This document shows, one piece after another, positions 43,753-52,559 of a DNA stretch of 64,000 bases (position 1 is its first letter; each line of letters opens with the position of its first letter). A program made the position numbers and the translations under genes. The notes beneath the pieces were generated by a model. It did no database searches, had not been told where the DNA came from, and saw only the letters and a list, made by a program, of their open reading frames with translations. The DNA lies in the NCBI GenBank assembly GCA_963831605.1, contig CAWHQR010000005.1, positions 434,001 through 498,000 of the forward strand, in the 5' to 3' direction. The stretch comes from DASUPK01 sp963831605 (GTDB lineage Bacteria; Actinomycetota; Thermoleophilia; Solirubrobacterales; 70-9).

Positions 43753-44460
43753 ATGGCACAGGCCACGGTTGCCGAGGAGGAATACCTGCAGACGATGTTC
43801 TGGCTCGAGGAGGCGGGTCTGCAGATCAACGGCGCGAACATCGCCCGCGCGATGCAGCTCTCCCCGCCCACGGTCCACGAGATGATCGGCCGGCTCGAGG
43901 AGGATGGCTACGTCGCACGCGCGGACGACAAGTCGCTCACGTTCACCGAACGCGGCCGCGGGGAGGCGGAGGCGATCGTCCGTCGCCACCGGCTGATCGA
44001 ACGCTTCCTGACGGACGTCCTCGGGATTCCCTGGGACGAGGTCCACGAGGAGGCGGAGCGCCTGGAGCACGCGATGTCGCCGGTGCTCGAGGAGCGAATG
44101 CTCGCGGCGATCGGCGACGCGAAGACCTGCCCGCACGGGCATCCGATCGTGGAGGGAGCCCGTGAGGAGGGCGTCCTCCTGGCCGACGTGCAGCCCGGCG
44201 CCGACGTCGTGATCCTGCGCTTCGAGAACGAGGCGGAGGAGATCCTCCATTACCTGAAGGGCACCGGCCTACATCCGGGCCTGGCCGGGACCCTCGAAAG
44301 CTCAGGCGATGACGAGGTCGTGATGGCTTCCGGCGACGGCGACCACGCAGTCTCGAAGAGCGTGGCCGAGACGGTTTCCGTCAGGGCCGATCCCGCCCCA
44401 CCGCCTCGGCCGCCGCTCCCCGAGCAGCTGGTGATCTCCAGCGATCGCTACGGCAGATAA
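43753..44460 (+). CDS. DtxR/MntR-family metal-dependent regulator
   Basis: A 235-residue regulator. The N-terminal HTH (ATVAEEEYLQTMFWLEEAGLQINGANIARAMQLSPPTVHEMIGRLEEDGYV) is followed by the dimer and metal-binding domain (RRHRLIERFLTDVLGIPWDEVHEEAERLEHAMSP and TCPHGHPIVEG, the last being the DtxR metal-site motif) and an SH3/FeoA-like domain. The final 45 or so residues are Pro/Ala-rich. It should bind DNA when iron or manganese is present. A TACGCT box ends 6 bases before the ATG, suggesting a leaderless transcript. Confidence 0.88.
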   Translation: MAQATVAEEEYLQTMFWLEEAGLQINGANIARAMQLSPPTVHEMIGRLEEDGYVARADDKSLTFTERGRGEAEAIVRRHRLIERFLTDVLGIPWDEVHEEAERLEHAMSPVLEERMLAAIGDAKTCPHGHPIVEGAREEGVLLADVQPGADVVILRFENEAEEILHYLKGTGLHPGLAGTLESSGDDEVVMASGDGDHAVSKSVAETVSVRADPAPPPRPPLPEQLVISSDRYGR

Positions 44461-44574
44461 AGCCGTCGATCTTTACGAGCTGTTAGCCCGGGCTTGAGGT
44501 GTGCGCCCGAGACTTCTTGCTACGCTCAACCGAGCATAGTCGAGTAAGTCACTCAACAAACGGGGGAAAGGCAA

Positions 44575-44760
44575 ATGGCAATGGAAGCAGGAACCCGCAC
44601 ACTGATCACAGACCGCAACGTCGCAGAGCGCAGGCTCGTCGCCATCTCCAGGGCGATTGAGGCGCACCGCAACGCGCAGAAGCGCAAGCCGTACCCGACC
44701 CGCGCCGAGGACCTCAATCTCTACAGGCGCGCCCAGGAGATCCTGGGCCACCGGATCTAG
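44575..44760 (+). CDS. Small basic protein of unknown function
   Basis: A 61-residue, Arg/Lys-rich, mostly helical protein (RNVAERRLVAISRAIEAHRNAQKRKPYPTRAEDLNLYRRAQEIL). It has no signal or membrane segment. GGGGGAAAGG lies a few bases before the ATG, a strong ribosome binding site, and a further ATG follows two codons in. Charge and size would suit a nucleic-acid or ribosome-associated protein, but that is a guess. Its stop is in the CTAG (44757-44760) shared with the converging aminotransferase. Confidence 0.6.
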   Translation: MAMEAGTRTLITDRNVAERRLVAISRAIEAHRNAQKRKPYPTRAEDLNLYRRAQEILGHRI

Positions 44761-45872
44761 GCGGCGGCCTCCGCGTTGCCCTGATCGGCGCGGAGCCGCT
44801 CGAGGGCCCGTGCCAGGCGCTGAACGCCCTCATCCACGTCCGCGGCCGGGACCGGCGCGAACGAGAGGCGCAGGCTCGAGGAGCCGCCCTCCAGCATGAA
44901 GTCCGGGCCGGCGACGAAGGTGACGCCCTCCGGCTTCGCGGTGGCGAGCAGCGCCTTGCTGTCGACGTCGTCCTTGAGGTCGAGCCACAGGAAGTAGCCG
45001 CCGCCCGGCACGACGAACTCCGCCTCGGGGATGTGCTCGTGGAGTGCCTCGACGAGAGCGTCCCGACGCTCGCGGAGCGCTGCATTGACGACCTTCAGGT
45101 TCTCGTCCAATCCGCCCGAGCGGCAGAGCTCGAAGACGATCGACTCGGCGAGCATGTTCGGGGAGATGTAGGTCTCGTTCGCGCGCTTGGCGAGCATCGC
45201 GATCTGCTCCTCCGGGCCCACCAGGTAGCCCACCCTAACCCCCGGGCTGACCGACTTCGAAAACGAGGAGGCGTGGATGACGCGATCCGCGCCGTCCATG
45301 TCCAGCATCGTCTCGGCGCGCGCCTCGTCGAACGAGATCAGGCGATAGGGGTCGTCCTCGAAGAGGACGAAACCGTGGTCGGCGGCGAGCTGCACCAGTG
45401 CCCTGCGCTTCTCGATCGAGAGGGTGCAGCCGGCGGGGTTGTGGAAGTTCGGGATGACATGCGCGAGGGCCACCTCGCCGTCGCCGCACGCCGCCTCGAC
45501 CGCCGCGGGGTCCACGCCGTCGGACTCCAGCGGGGCTCCGATCAGCTCGGCGCCGGCCTGCTGGAGCAGGAGCAATGTGCGGTCGTAGGTGGGCTGCTCG
45601 ATCACCACCCGGTCGCCCTCGGCGACCAGGTATCGGAAGAGGAGAGCCGCGCCCTCCATCGACCCGTTGGTGACCATGACCTGCTCTGGCTTCGTGCCGT
45701 GGAGCTCGGCGATCCACTCGCAGAGACCCGGGTGCCCGCGACCGGTGCCGTAGCTGAGCGCCTTCTCCCAGTCGGAATCGAGCGCGTGCGCGGCCGCCTC
45801 ACGCACCGCGTCGTGGGGGAGGATGTCGGCGCTGGGCGCGCCGCGAGCAAAGCTGATCGTCCGTTCGGCCAC
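44757..45872 (-). CDS. PLP-dependent class I/II aminotransferase
   Basis: A 371-residue fold-type I PLP enzyme. It has SYGTGRGHPGLCEWIAELHG, VTNGSMEGAALLFRYL, IPNFHNPAGCTLSIEKRRAL (NPxG), LFEDDPYRLISFD and the Schiff-base segment HASSFSKSVSPGVRVGYLVG, with the Lys in SFSKS. C-terminal SLRLSFAPV holds the substrate-carboxylate Arg. It resembles the 2-aminoadipate/aromatic transaminase group (Aro8/LysN-like and the MocR catalytic domain) without a GntR head. Substrate unknown. The start is GTG. A TATACT box lies about 14 bases upstream. Confidence 0.88.
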   Translation of the reverse strand: MAERTISFARGAPSADILPHDAVREAAAHALDSDWEKALSYGTGRGHPGLCEWIAELHGTKPEQVMVTNGSMEGAALLFRYLVAEGDRVVIEQPTYDRTLLLLQQAGAELIGAPLESDGVDPAAVEAACGDGEVALAHVIPNFHNPAGCTLSIEKRRALVQLAADHGFVLFEDDPYRLISFDEARAETMLDMDGADRVIHASSFSKSVSPGVRVGYLVGPEEQIAMLAKRANETYISPNMLAESIVFELCRSGGLDENLKVVNAALRERRDALVEALHEHIPEAEFVVPGGGYFLWLDLKDDVDSKALLATAKPEGVTFVAGPDFMLEGGSSSLRLSFAPVPAADVDEGVQRLARALERLRADQGNAEAAA

Positions 45873-46025
45873 TGGCGCATCGAGTATACGAACGGTGCGA
45901 TACTGAGCCGCGCGGGGGATGAAGGCCGCTAATTCCCGAGGTCAAGTGGCTTCGGAATCAGGATGTCCCTCCAATCCGGGGAGGGGCATCCGTTGCGCCC
46001 GATGCGTCGGCAATACTGTTGATCG

Positions 46026-46658
46026 ATGCCGGCTTCGCTCGAGTTGGTCAAGATCGCGCTCCAGGCCTACGGCAACGGCGACTGCGAGATCGCACTTGCG
46101 CTCGCCGATCCGCTGATCCGGTGGGACGAGCGGGCCTCCCGGGCTGACGGCGATCTGGTCTGGAAGCACGATGAGGTCCAGCGAGCGATGCGCCGCTACC
46201 TCGACAGCTGGGAGTCCTACCGCTTCGACGTCGAGGAAATCGCCGAAGTCGGGCCGGGCAAGATCGTCGCCATCTGTCGGGAGCGCGGCAAGCCCAAGGA
46301 GGGCACCGAGGTAGATCGCCGCTTCGGCGGCCTCTGGGTGGTGGCGGAGGGGAAGATCGCCTCCTGGGTCACCTACCTGGCTCCAAAGGAGGCCGTGCGC
46401 GCCGCCAAGGAGCTCCTGGGCGGCCGGATCGACCAGAAGCAGGTCAAGCGCGGGACGGGGCCCACAGCGGCTCCGCGGGCCCCCGCCCCAGCCGCGGTGC
46501 CGCTCCCTCCCGAGCAGCCAGCCGTTGAGGCCCCAAGCGCGGAAGCGTCAGGCGATGATCGTCAGCGCAAGAGGCCGCTGACGAAGAGCGAGGAGCAGAA
46601 GCGCGCGGCACGGGCGCGGGCGAAGCTCCGCCGCCGCGCCTCCCAGCAGACGGCCTGA
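46026..46658 (+). CDS. SnoaL/NTF2-like protein with Pro-rich and basic tail
   Basis: A 210-residue protein. Residues 1-125 form a SnoaL-like NTF2 fold (VKIALQAYGNGDCEIALALADPLIRWDERAS ... RRYLDSWESYRFDVEEIAEVGPGKIVAICRERGK ... FGGLWVVAEGKIASWVTYL). After this comes a Pro/Ala-rich linker (about residues 148-180) and a strongly basic end (RQRKRPLTKSEEQKRAARARAKLRRRA) that could bind nucleic acid or membrane phosphate. The tail is unusual for SnoaL proteins. Function unknown. Confidence 0.72.
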   Translation: MPASLELVKIALQAYGNGDCEIALALADPLIRWDERASRADGDLVWKHDEVQRAMRRYLDSWESYRFDVEEIAEVGPGKIVAICRERGKPKEGTEVDRRFGGLWVVAEGKIASWVTYLAPKEAVRAAKELLGGRIDQKQVKRGTGPTAAPRAPAPAAVPLPPEQPAVEAPSAEASGDDRQRKRPLTKSEEQKRAARARAKLRRRASQQTA

Positions 46659-46684
46659 AATAGATCTCAGCCGGAGAGAAGGAG

Positions 46685-47563
46685 CTAGGCCTTCGCGCCG
46701 ATCGTCTCGGCGGCGAGCTGTGCCGTCTCGGTCGGGCTCTTGCCGACGCGAATGCCCTGGGCCTCGAGGGCCTGCTTCTTGGCCTCGGCGGTCCCCGAGG
46801 AGCCGGAGATGATCGCTCCCGCATGTCCCATCTGCTTGCCGGGCGGCGCGGTGAATCCGGCGATGTAGGAGACGACGGGCTTGGAGACCTTGTCGGCGAT
46901 GAACTCGGCGGCGCGCTCCTCGGCGTCGCCGCCGATCTCGCCGACCATCACGATCAGCTCCGTCTCGTCGTCCTCTTCGAACAGTGTGAGCACGTCGATG
47001 AAGTCGGATCCGACGATCGGGTCGCCGCCGATGCCGACGATGGACGAGTTGCCGAGGCCTGCCTGCTTGAGCTCGTTTCCGATCTGGTAGGTCAGCGTGC
47101 CCGACTTGGAGACGACGCCGATCGAACCGTGCTCGAAGAACTGGGCGGGAATGATCCCGACGTTCGCCTTGCCGGGGCTGAGGACACCCGGGCAGTTAGG
47201 GCCGATCAGCCGCACACCCGCGTCGCGCGCCTTCCAGTAGGTGGCGAGCATGTCGAGGACCGGGATGTGCTCGGTGATCGCGATCACCGTCCCGATGCCG
47301 GCGTCGATAGCCTCGTTGATCGACGCGGAGGCGAATCGCGCCGGGACGAAGATCATCGATGTGTTCGCGCCCTTCTCGTCGACGGCCTCCTTGATCGTGT
47401 CGAAGATCGGGATTCCCTCGACGTCCTGGCCGCCCTTCTTCGGCGTGACGCCGGCGACGACGTCGGTGCCGTAGTCGCGGTTGCGCAGGCCGTGGAACGT
47501 CCCCTCGCGCCCGGTCAGGCCCGAGATCACCAGCTTCGTCTCGTTGCCGACGATGATCGACAT
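46685..47563 (-). CDS. sucD: Succinyl-CoA synthetase alpha subunit
   Basis: A 292-residue TCA-cycle enzyme subunit. It opens with a CoA-binding Rossmann fold (NETKLVISGLTGREGTFHGLRNRDYG, VVAGVTPKKGG). It carries LIGPNCPGVLSPG and KSGTLTYQIGNELKQAGLGNSSIVGIGGDPI, and GHAGAIISGSSGTAEAKKQAL with the phosphorylated His. Its start directly abuts the sucC stop. With SucC it converts succinyl-CoA to succinate with ATP or GTP formation. Confidence 0.97.
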   Translation of the reverse strand: MSIIVGNETKLVISGLTGREGTFHGLRNRDYGTDVVAGVTPKKGGQDVEGIPIFDTIKEAVDEKGANTSMIFVPARFASASINEAIDAGIGTVIAITEHIPVLDMLATYWKARDAGVRLIGPNCPGVLSPGKANVGIIPAQFFEHGSIGVVSKSGTLTYQIGNELKQAGLGNSSIVGIGGDPIVGSDFIDVLTLFEEDDETELIVMVGEIGGDAEERAAEFIADKVSKPVVSYIAGFTAPPGKQMGHAGAIISGSSGTAEAKKQALEAQGIRVGKSPTETAQLAAETIGAKA

Positions 47564-48751
47564 CTAGCTCGCCTCCGCATTGGCCAGCTCGACGACCTTC
47601 TCGGCGGCGCCGAGCATGGTCTTCTCGACGTGAAGGTTGGGCAGGTCGGCGTCCGCAAGCAGGCCGAGCCCCTCCTCGGAGTTGGTGCCGTCCAGGCGGA
47701 CGACCAGCGGCACGCCGATGTCGATCTTGCTCGACGCCTCGATGATGCCCTTGGCGATCTCGTCGCAGCGGGTGATGCCGCCGAAGATGTTGAAGAGGAT
47801 CGCGACGACCTTCTCGTCGGAGGTGATCACCTCGAGCGCGTCGATGATCGCCTCGGCCTTGGAGCCGCCGCCGGCGTCCAGGAAGTTGGCTGGCTTGCCG
47901 CCGGCCTGCGCGACCACGTCGAGGGTCGACATGCAGAGGCCGGCGCCGTTGCCGAGGATGCCGATGTCGCCGTCGAGCTTCACGTAGGTGAGGCCCTTCT
48001 CCTTCGCCATCCGCTCCTGCTCGTCCTCGATGAAGCCCTCCTCGAGGCCGGCGAGATCCTCGTGGCGGAAGAGGGCGGAGTTGTCGATCGTCACCTTCGC
48101 GTCGAGCGCCACCACGTCCCGGTCCTTGGTCACCACCAGCGGGTTGACCTCGATCAGGGTCGCGTCGCTCTCGTTGAAGGCCGTGAACAGCTTCGCCATC
48201 ATCTCCGCGGTCTTCTCTCGGGCGTCCTCGGGAACGCCGGCGTCCGCGGCCAGCGCAGCGGCCTGGGCATCGCCGAATCCCTCATGCGGGTCGACGTGGC
48301 GGCGCACCAGCGCGTCCGGGTCCTTGTCCGCGATCTCCTCGACGTTCATCCCGCCCATGGTGGACAGCATCGCCAGAAGCTTCTTGGCCGAGCGGTCAAG
48401 GATGACCGAGGCGTAGTACTCGGCCTCGATCTCGGAGGCTCCCTCGACCCAGACCTGGTGAACGGTGAACGGGCCCTCGCCGCGGGGCCCGCGGATGTCC
48501 ATCCCGAGGATGGCGCCGGCGTGCTCCTCGGCCTCGGCCTTGTCGGCGGCGACCTTGATGCCGCCCGCCTTGCCGCGGCCGCCGATCTGAACCTGGGCCT
48601 TGATCACGCACGGATAGCCGATCTCCTCGGCAGCCTGCACGGCGCCTTCGACGGTCTCGGCGACTCGGCCCTCGGGAACGGGAACTCCGTGTCCGGCGAA
48701 GAGCTGTTTTCCCTGATACTCGAGGAGATCCAAGGCCGCGAGAGAGTACAC
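47564..48751 (-). CDS. sucC: Succinyl-CoA synthetase beta subunit
   Basis: A 395-residue ATP-grasp subunit. It has LLEYQGKQLFAGHGVPVPEGRV at the N-terminus, KAQVQIGGRGKAGGIKVAADKAEA, NPLVVTKDRDVVALDAKVTIDNSALFRH and the C-terminal FGGITRCDEIAKGIIEA, VVRLDGTNSEEG. It supplies the nucleotide-binding half of succinyl-CoA synthetase. The start is uncertain: GTG 48751 is used, but the family consensus begins at the TTG at 48733 (DLLEYQGK); neither has a clear ribosome binding site. First gene of sucC-sucD. Confidence 0.96.
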   Translation of the reverse strand: MYSLAALDLLEYQGKQLFAGHGVPVPEGRVAETVEGAVQAAEEIGYPCVIKAQVQIGGRGKAGGIKVAADKAEAEEHAGAILGMDIRGPRGEGPFTVHQVWVEGASEIEAEYYASVILDRSAKKLLAMLSTMGGMNVEEIADKDPDALVRRHVDPHEGFGDAQAAALAADAGVPEDAREKTAEMMAKLFTAFNESDATLIEVNPLVVTKDRDVVALDAKVTIDNSALFRHEDLAGLEEGFIEDEQERMAKEKGLTYVKLDGDIGILGNGAGLCMSTLDVVAQAGGKPANFLDAGGGSKAEAIIDALEVITSDEKVVAILFNIFGGITRCDEIAKGIIEASSKIDIGVPLVVRLDGTNSEEGLGLLADADLPNLHVEKTMLGAAEKVVELANAEAS

Positions 48752-48824
48752 AACGCCCGGTCAGGCGGGCGGAGGGGGCCGGGAGCGGTCCAATCGTGCA
48801 AATTGCCATAATCCCGCGGCTCTC

Positions 48825-49508
48825 ATGGCCCTTCCCAAGCTGAAAGACATCAAGTGGGTGACTACGGACTGCTACGGCACCCTGATCGACTGGGAGAAGG
48901 GCATCAGCGACGCCTTCAAGCGGGAGGCCGACCGCGATGGCCTCACGATCGATGGCCCGGCCTTCCTGCAGAGCTTCTTCGAGAAGCAGGCCCAGATCAT
49001 GTCCGGCTCCTACGAGCTCTATGCGGAGGTGCTGCGCAGGGCCGCCGTGCAGGCCGCGGAGGAGATCGACTGGACGATCGAGCCCTCGCGTGCCCAGTTC
49101 CTACCTGACAGCGTGGCGTCCTGGCCCCCTTTTCGCGAGGCAAACGCCGCGCTGGACCGCCTTCGGGACCGGTACGAGATCGGCATCATCTCCAACGTCG
49201 ACGACAAGCTGCTGGGAATCTCCCGCCGCCATCTGCGCACCGACCTCGACCTCGTGGTCACCGCCCAGCAGGTCCGCAGCTACAAGCCCGACAACACCCA
49301 CCTGCGTGAGTGCGCTCGCCGGATCGGCGGCAAGAAGGGCTGGGTCCACATCGCCTCGGGCTATGAGACCGACGTCGGTCCCGCGCTGAAGCTGAACGTG
49401 CCCACCATCTGGGTCAACCGGCACGGCGAGAAGCTCGAGGGGCGCAAGGCGCCGGACGCGACCGTCAAGAACATCCGCGAAGCCGCGGCAAAGCTCGGCG
49501 CGAAGTAG
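48825..49508 (+). CDS. HAD-type II (haloacid dehalogenase-like) hydrolase
   Basis: A 227-residue HAD protein. Motif I is TTDCYGTLIDWEKGISDAF (Asp nucleophile, and GTLIDWE as in L-2-haloacid dehalogenases). Motif II is GIISNVDDKLL and motif III the Lys of VRSYKPDN. The last motif is HIASGYETDVGPALKLNVPTIWVNR. The SYKPD and WVNR segments match the dehalogenase type II group. It may dehalogenate small acids or act as a phosphatase; not decided by sequence. It stands alone, divergent from sucC with 73 bases between starts. Confidence 0.85.
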   Translation: MALPKLKDIKWVTTDCYGTLIDWEKGISDAFKREADRDGLTIDGPAFLQSFFEKQAQIMSGSYELYAEVLRRAAVQAAEEIDWTIEPSRAQFLPDSVASWPPFREANAALDRLRDRYEIGIISNVDDKLLGISRRHLRTDLDLVVTAQQVRSYKPDNTHLRECARRIGGKKGWVHIASGYETDVGPALKLNVPTIWVNRHGEKLEGRKAPDATVKNIREAAAKLGAK

Positions 49509-49536
49509 GTGCGAGGGCGCGCGTAGCGCGACCCGT

Positions 49537-51306
49537 TCATTCAATAATCGCAAGGAGGTCGCCAGAGTTGACCGCGGCGCCCTCCTTGGCGGCGAGCTTG
49601 GTGATCTTGCCCGACTTGTGGGCGGTGATCTCGTTTTCCATCTTCATCGCCTCGATCACGCAGACGAGGTCGCCCTCCGAGACCTCCTGCCCCTCCTCGA
49701 CCGGAACCTTGAAGATGTTGCCCTGGAGCGGCGCCACGAGGTCGTCGCCGGAGGCGGAGCTGGCAGCGCCGCCGGAGCGCTCACGGCGCGGGGGCTTCCG
49801 CAGGCCCCCTCCGACGGCCACCGCTGCCGGCGCTCCGGCCGCGTCGCCGATCACCTTGACGTCGAAGAGCTTCCCGCCCACCTCCACCTGGTAGCTGCGC
49901 TCCGCCTTGCCATCCGCGGCCTCCTCGTCCCTTGAGGAGGAGGGAGCCGCCTCGGGTGCCAGAGACTTGAGCCACTTCGGATCCTCCGTCAAGTCGCGGC
50001 AGGTCTCGCCGTTCGCCCACTGCTTCGTGGCGAGCAGCGTCTGATGAAACGGGATGAGCGTCGTGAGGCCGCCGATCTCGTACTCGCCAAGCGCCCGCAG
50101 CATCCGGGCCGTCGCCTGCTCGCGGTCGAGGTCCCAGACGATCAGCTTGGCGAACATCGGGTCGTACATCGGCGTCACCTCGGAGCCTGCCTCGACGCCA
50201 GAATCGACGCGCACGCCGGGTCCGGCCGGCTCGCGGTAGGTCGTGATCCGGCCAGGCGCAGGTGCAAAGTTCTTATGCGCAGCCTCGGCGTTGATCCGGC
50301 ATTCGATTGCATGGCCGCGCAGCTCCACCTCGTCCTGGGTGATGGACAGCTCCTCGCCCGCCGCGATCCTGACCTGCTCCCGGACGATGTCGAACCCGGT
50401 GACCATCTCGGTGACGCAGTGCTCGACCTGGACACGGGTGTTCATCTCGAGGAAGAAGTAGTCGTCGCCGACCTGAAGTCCCTCGATCGTCCCGGCCGAG
50501 CGGTAGCCGACCGCAGCGGCGGCGTCCGTGGCGATCTTGCCGATGCGCTCGCGCATCTCCTCGTCGACCAGCGGTCCGGGCGACTCCTCGATCAGCTTCT
50601 GGTGGCGGCGCTGAATCGAGCAGTCGCGCTCGCCGAGATGGATGACGTTCCCCTTGGAGTCGGCGAGCACCTGGACCTCGACGTGCCTCGGGTCCTCGAG
50701 GTAGCGCTCGAGGTAGACGGTGGGGTCGCTGAAGAACTTCTCGCCCTCGCGCGAGGCGCCCTCGAAGGCGTCCTCGAGCTCGCTCTCCTCCATCGCCACG
50801 CGAAAGCCCTTGCCACCGCCACCGCCGGCCGCCTTCACCGCGATCGGGTAGCCGATCTCCTTCGCTTTCTTCTTGGCCGCCGCGACGTCATCGACCGGCT
50901 CGGTGTCACCCGGGACGATCGGCACGCCGGCCTTGTCCATGATCTTCCGCGCCTCCGTCTTCGAGCCCATCGCCTCGATCGCCTTGGGAGGAGGCCCGAT
51001 CCAGGTGATCTTCGCCTTCTCGACGGCCTTCGCGAAGGGCGCGTTCTCGGCCAGGAAGCCGTACCCCGGATGGATGGCCTCGGCGCCGGCGGTCGAGGCG
51101 ACTTCGACGATCTTCTGGATGTTCAGGTAGCTCTCGGCCGGCGTGGCCGGGCCGAGCAGGAAGGCCTCGTCGGCCTCACGCACGTGCGGAGCATCGCGGT
51201 CGAGCTCCGAGTAGACGGCGATCGAGGAGATCCCCATCTCCTTCAGAGCCCGGGCGACGCGAATGGCGATCTCGCCGCGGTTTGCGATCAGGACTTTCTC
51301 GAACAC
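49537..51306 (-). CDS. accA3: Acyl-CoA carboxylase alpha subunit (biotin carboxylase plus BCCP)
   Basis: A 589-residue fusion. The biotin carboxylase part begins FEKVLIANRGEIAIRVARALKEMG, with HPGYGFLAENAPFA, the ATP-grasp glycine loop AAGGGGGKGFRV, ERYLEDPRHVEVQVLADSKGNVIHLGERDCSIQRRHQKLIEESP and EMNTRVQVEH. After a linker comes the biotinyl domain with EAMKMENEI, in which the Lys is biotinylated. It provides carboxybiotin for acetyl- or propionyl-CoA carboxylation with AccD-type partners; a partner AccD lies at the right edge of the window. The length matches actinobacterial AccA3. Confidence 0.95.
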   Translation of the reverse strand: MFEKVLIANRGEIAIRVARALKEMGISSIAVYSELDRDAPHVREADEAFLLGPATPAESYLNIQKIVEVASTAGAEAIHPGYGFLAENAPFAKAVEKAKITWIGPPPKAIEAMGSKTEARKIMDKAGVPIVPGDTEPVDDVAAAKKKAKEIGYPIAVKAAGGGGGKGFRVAMEESELEDAFEGASREGEKFFSDPTVYLERYLEDPRHVEVQVLADSKGNVIHLGERDCSIQRRHQKLIEESPGPLVDEEMRERIGKIATDAAAAVGYRSAGTIEGLQVGDDYFFLEMNTRVQVEHCVTEMVTGFDIVREQVRIAAGEELSITQDEVELRGHAIECRINAEAAHKNFAPAPGRITTYREPAGPGVRVDSGVEAGSEVTPMYDPMFAKLIVWDLDREQATARMLRALGEYEIGGLTTLIPFHQTLLATKQWANGETCRDLTEDPKWLKSLAPEAAPSSSRDEEAADGKAERSYQVEVGGKLFDVKVIGDAAGAPAAVAVGGGLRKPPRRERSGGAASSASGDDLVAPLQGNIFKVPVEEGQEVSEGDLVCVIEAMKMENEITAHKSGKITKLAAKEGAAVNSGDLLAIIE

Positions 51307-51373
51307 GGCGGGGGAGTATTGCGGTTAAGCGGCCACCGGGCCGCTCCACTGCGGGAGCGAAGGGCGAAGCCCG

Positions 51374-52354
51374 TTAGTCCTTGGCGGCAGCGGCAGCGGG
51401 CCGGGACCTGGCCTGTGCGCGTCGCGCAAGCTCGTGCTCGATCCTCGCGTCCCGTTCCAGCTCGGCCTGCTCCTCGGGGTCGTGCTGGACCTCCTTGCGG
51501 AGCCCGAGCTGGACGGCGAACAGGCCACCGATGCCGAGAGCCGCGGCGCCAACGACCCACGGGATCAGGTCGGTGTTGGCCTTGTTCATGATGGTGACCC
51601 CGGCGCCGATCAGGACGAGACCGAGGACGTAGCGCAGGGCACCCTGTGGCCACTTGACTGAGAGGTTCGAGCCCAGGATCACGCCGGGCACGGAGCCAAC
51701 CAGGATGTTGGCCGCCAGGCCGAAGTCGACGTTTCCGCTGATGATGTGCGCGACCGAGGCGGCCCAGAGCAGGATCGCCGCGTGGACGACGTCGGTGCCC
51801 ACAACTCGCCTGGGTGTAAGCCGGTAGACGGCGATCAGCATGATCCCGATCAGCGTCCCGCTGCCTGCGGAGCTGAGCCCGATCACGAAGCCTGTGGTGG
51901 CACCGATTGCGACGGCGGCGACCTTGTGGCGGGTGTGCATCTCGAAGGTGTCACGTTCCTCGATCTTGTTGGCGAGGAAGAGGCCGCGGAGCAGGGTGGC
52001 CGCCCCGACCACCAGCAGGCAGCCGGCGAGAATCGCGAAAACGGTCTCGTCGAGGTTGTCGCCGAGCTGACGCTTCAGGTAGTCGAGGAACCAAACACCC
52101 GCTAGGGCGGACGGGACGCTGCCCAGCGCCATCCAGTAGACGAGAGGCATGTAGACGGTCTTCAGCTTCAGGTGCCGCCAGGTGCCGGCGGTCTTGGTGA
52201 TCGCGGCGTAGAAGATGTCCGTGCCGATCGCGGTGGTCGGCTGGATCCCGAAGATCAATACGAGCAGGGGTGTCATCAGGGAGCCGCCACCCATGCCGGT
52301 CATGCCGACGAGGAAGCCCACACCGAGGCCGAAGAAGATGATCGCTGGATCCAT
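51374..52354 (-). CDS. TauE/SafE-family anion exporter
   Basis: A 326-residue membrane protein with about eight hydrophobic segments. The two family repeats are visible: FFGLGVGFLVGMTGMGGGSLMTPLLVLIFGIQPTTAIGTDIFYAAITKTAGT near the start and GATTGFVIGLSSAGSGTLIGIMLIAVYRLTPRRVVGTDVVHAAIL in the middle. The C-terminal 35 residues are charged and cytoplasmic. TauE/SafE proteins export sulfite, sulfoacetate and related anions. Its closeness to the sulfate-assimilation genes (1-6 kb away) suggests a sulfur link, but it is not in their operon. Confidence 0.85.
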   Translation of the reverse strand: MDPAIIFFGLGVGFLVGMTGMGGGSLMTPLLVLIFGIQPTTAIGTDIFYAAITKTAGTWRHLKLKTVYMPLVYWMALGSVPSALAGVWFLDYLKRQLGDNLDETVFAILAGCLLVVGAATLLRGLFLANKIEERDTFEMHTRHKVAAVAIGATTGFVIGLSSAGSGTLIGIMLIAVYRLTPRRVVGTDVVHAAILLWAASVAHIISGNVDFGLAANILVGSVPGVILGSNLSVKWPQGALRYVLGLVLIGAGVTIMNKANTDLIPWVVGAAALGIGGLFAVQLGLRKEVQHDPEEQAELERDARIEHELARRAQARSRPAAAAAKD

Positions 52355-52407
52355 TTGTGAGTCCGGGGAGGCGGCGATTTGGACGAAAGCCGCTTTTCCA
52401 CCTTGTT

Positions 52408-52427
52408 CCCTTTCTTGACCGAAAGGG
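52408..52427. promoter_or_regulatory. Inverted repeat upstream of the TauE gene
   Basis: CCCTTTC (52408-52414) and GAAAGGG (52421-52427) form a perfect 7-bp inverted repeat with a 6-base spacer, 54 bases upstream of the TauE start in a 205-base intergenic region. Operator or leader hairpin are both possible. Another imperfect stem (CCCAGC/GCTGGG) lies nearer the SRPBCC gene on the other side. Confidence 0.35.
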
Positions 52428-52559
52428 TCCTAAACGAGGGCGGGACCATAGCGGAACCCAGCTTTTCCCCCTAATAGCTGGGGTTTCTAGTGCGAGAAGT
52501 TGCTAGCTGCGCCTTCGGCAACGAAACTCCCGAAGTGTGAGAGTTCGGGGGGAGGAGAA

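Noticed and set aside
46823..48811. A 662-codon plus-strand open frame opposite sucD and sucC
   Set aside because: Codon-mirror of the two succinyl-CoA synthetase genes; Asp/Val/Leu/Arg-rich with no motif.
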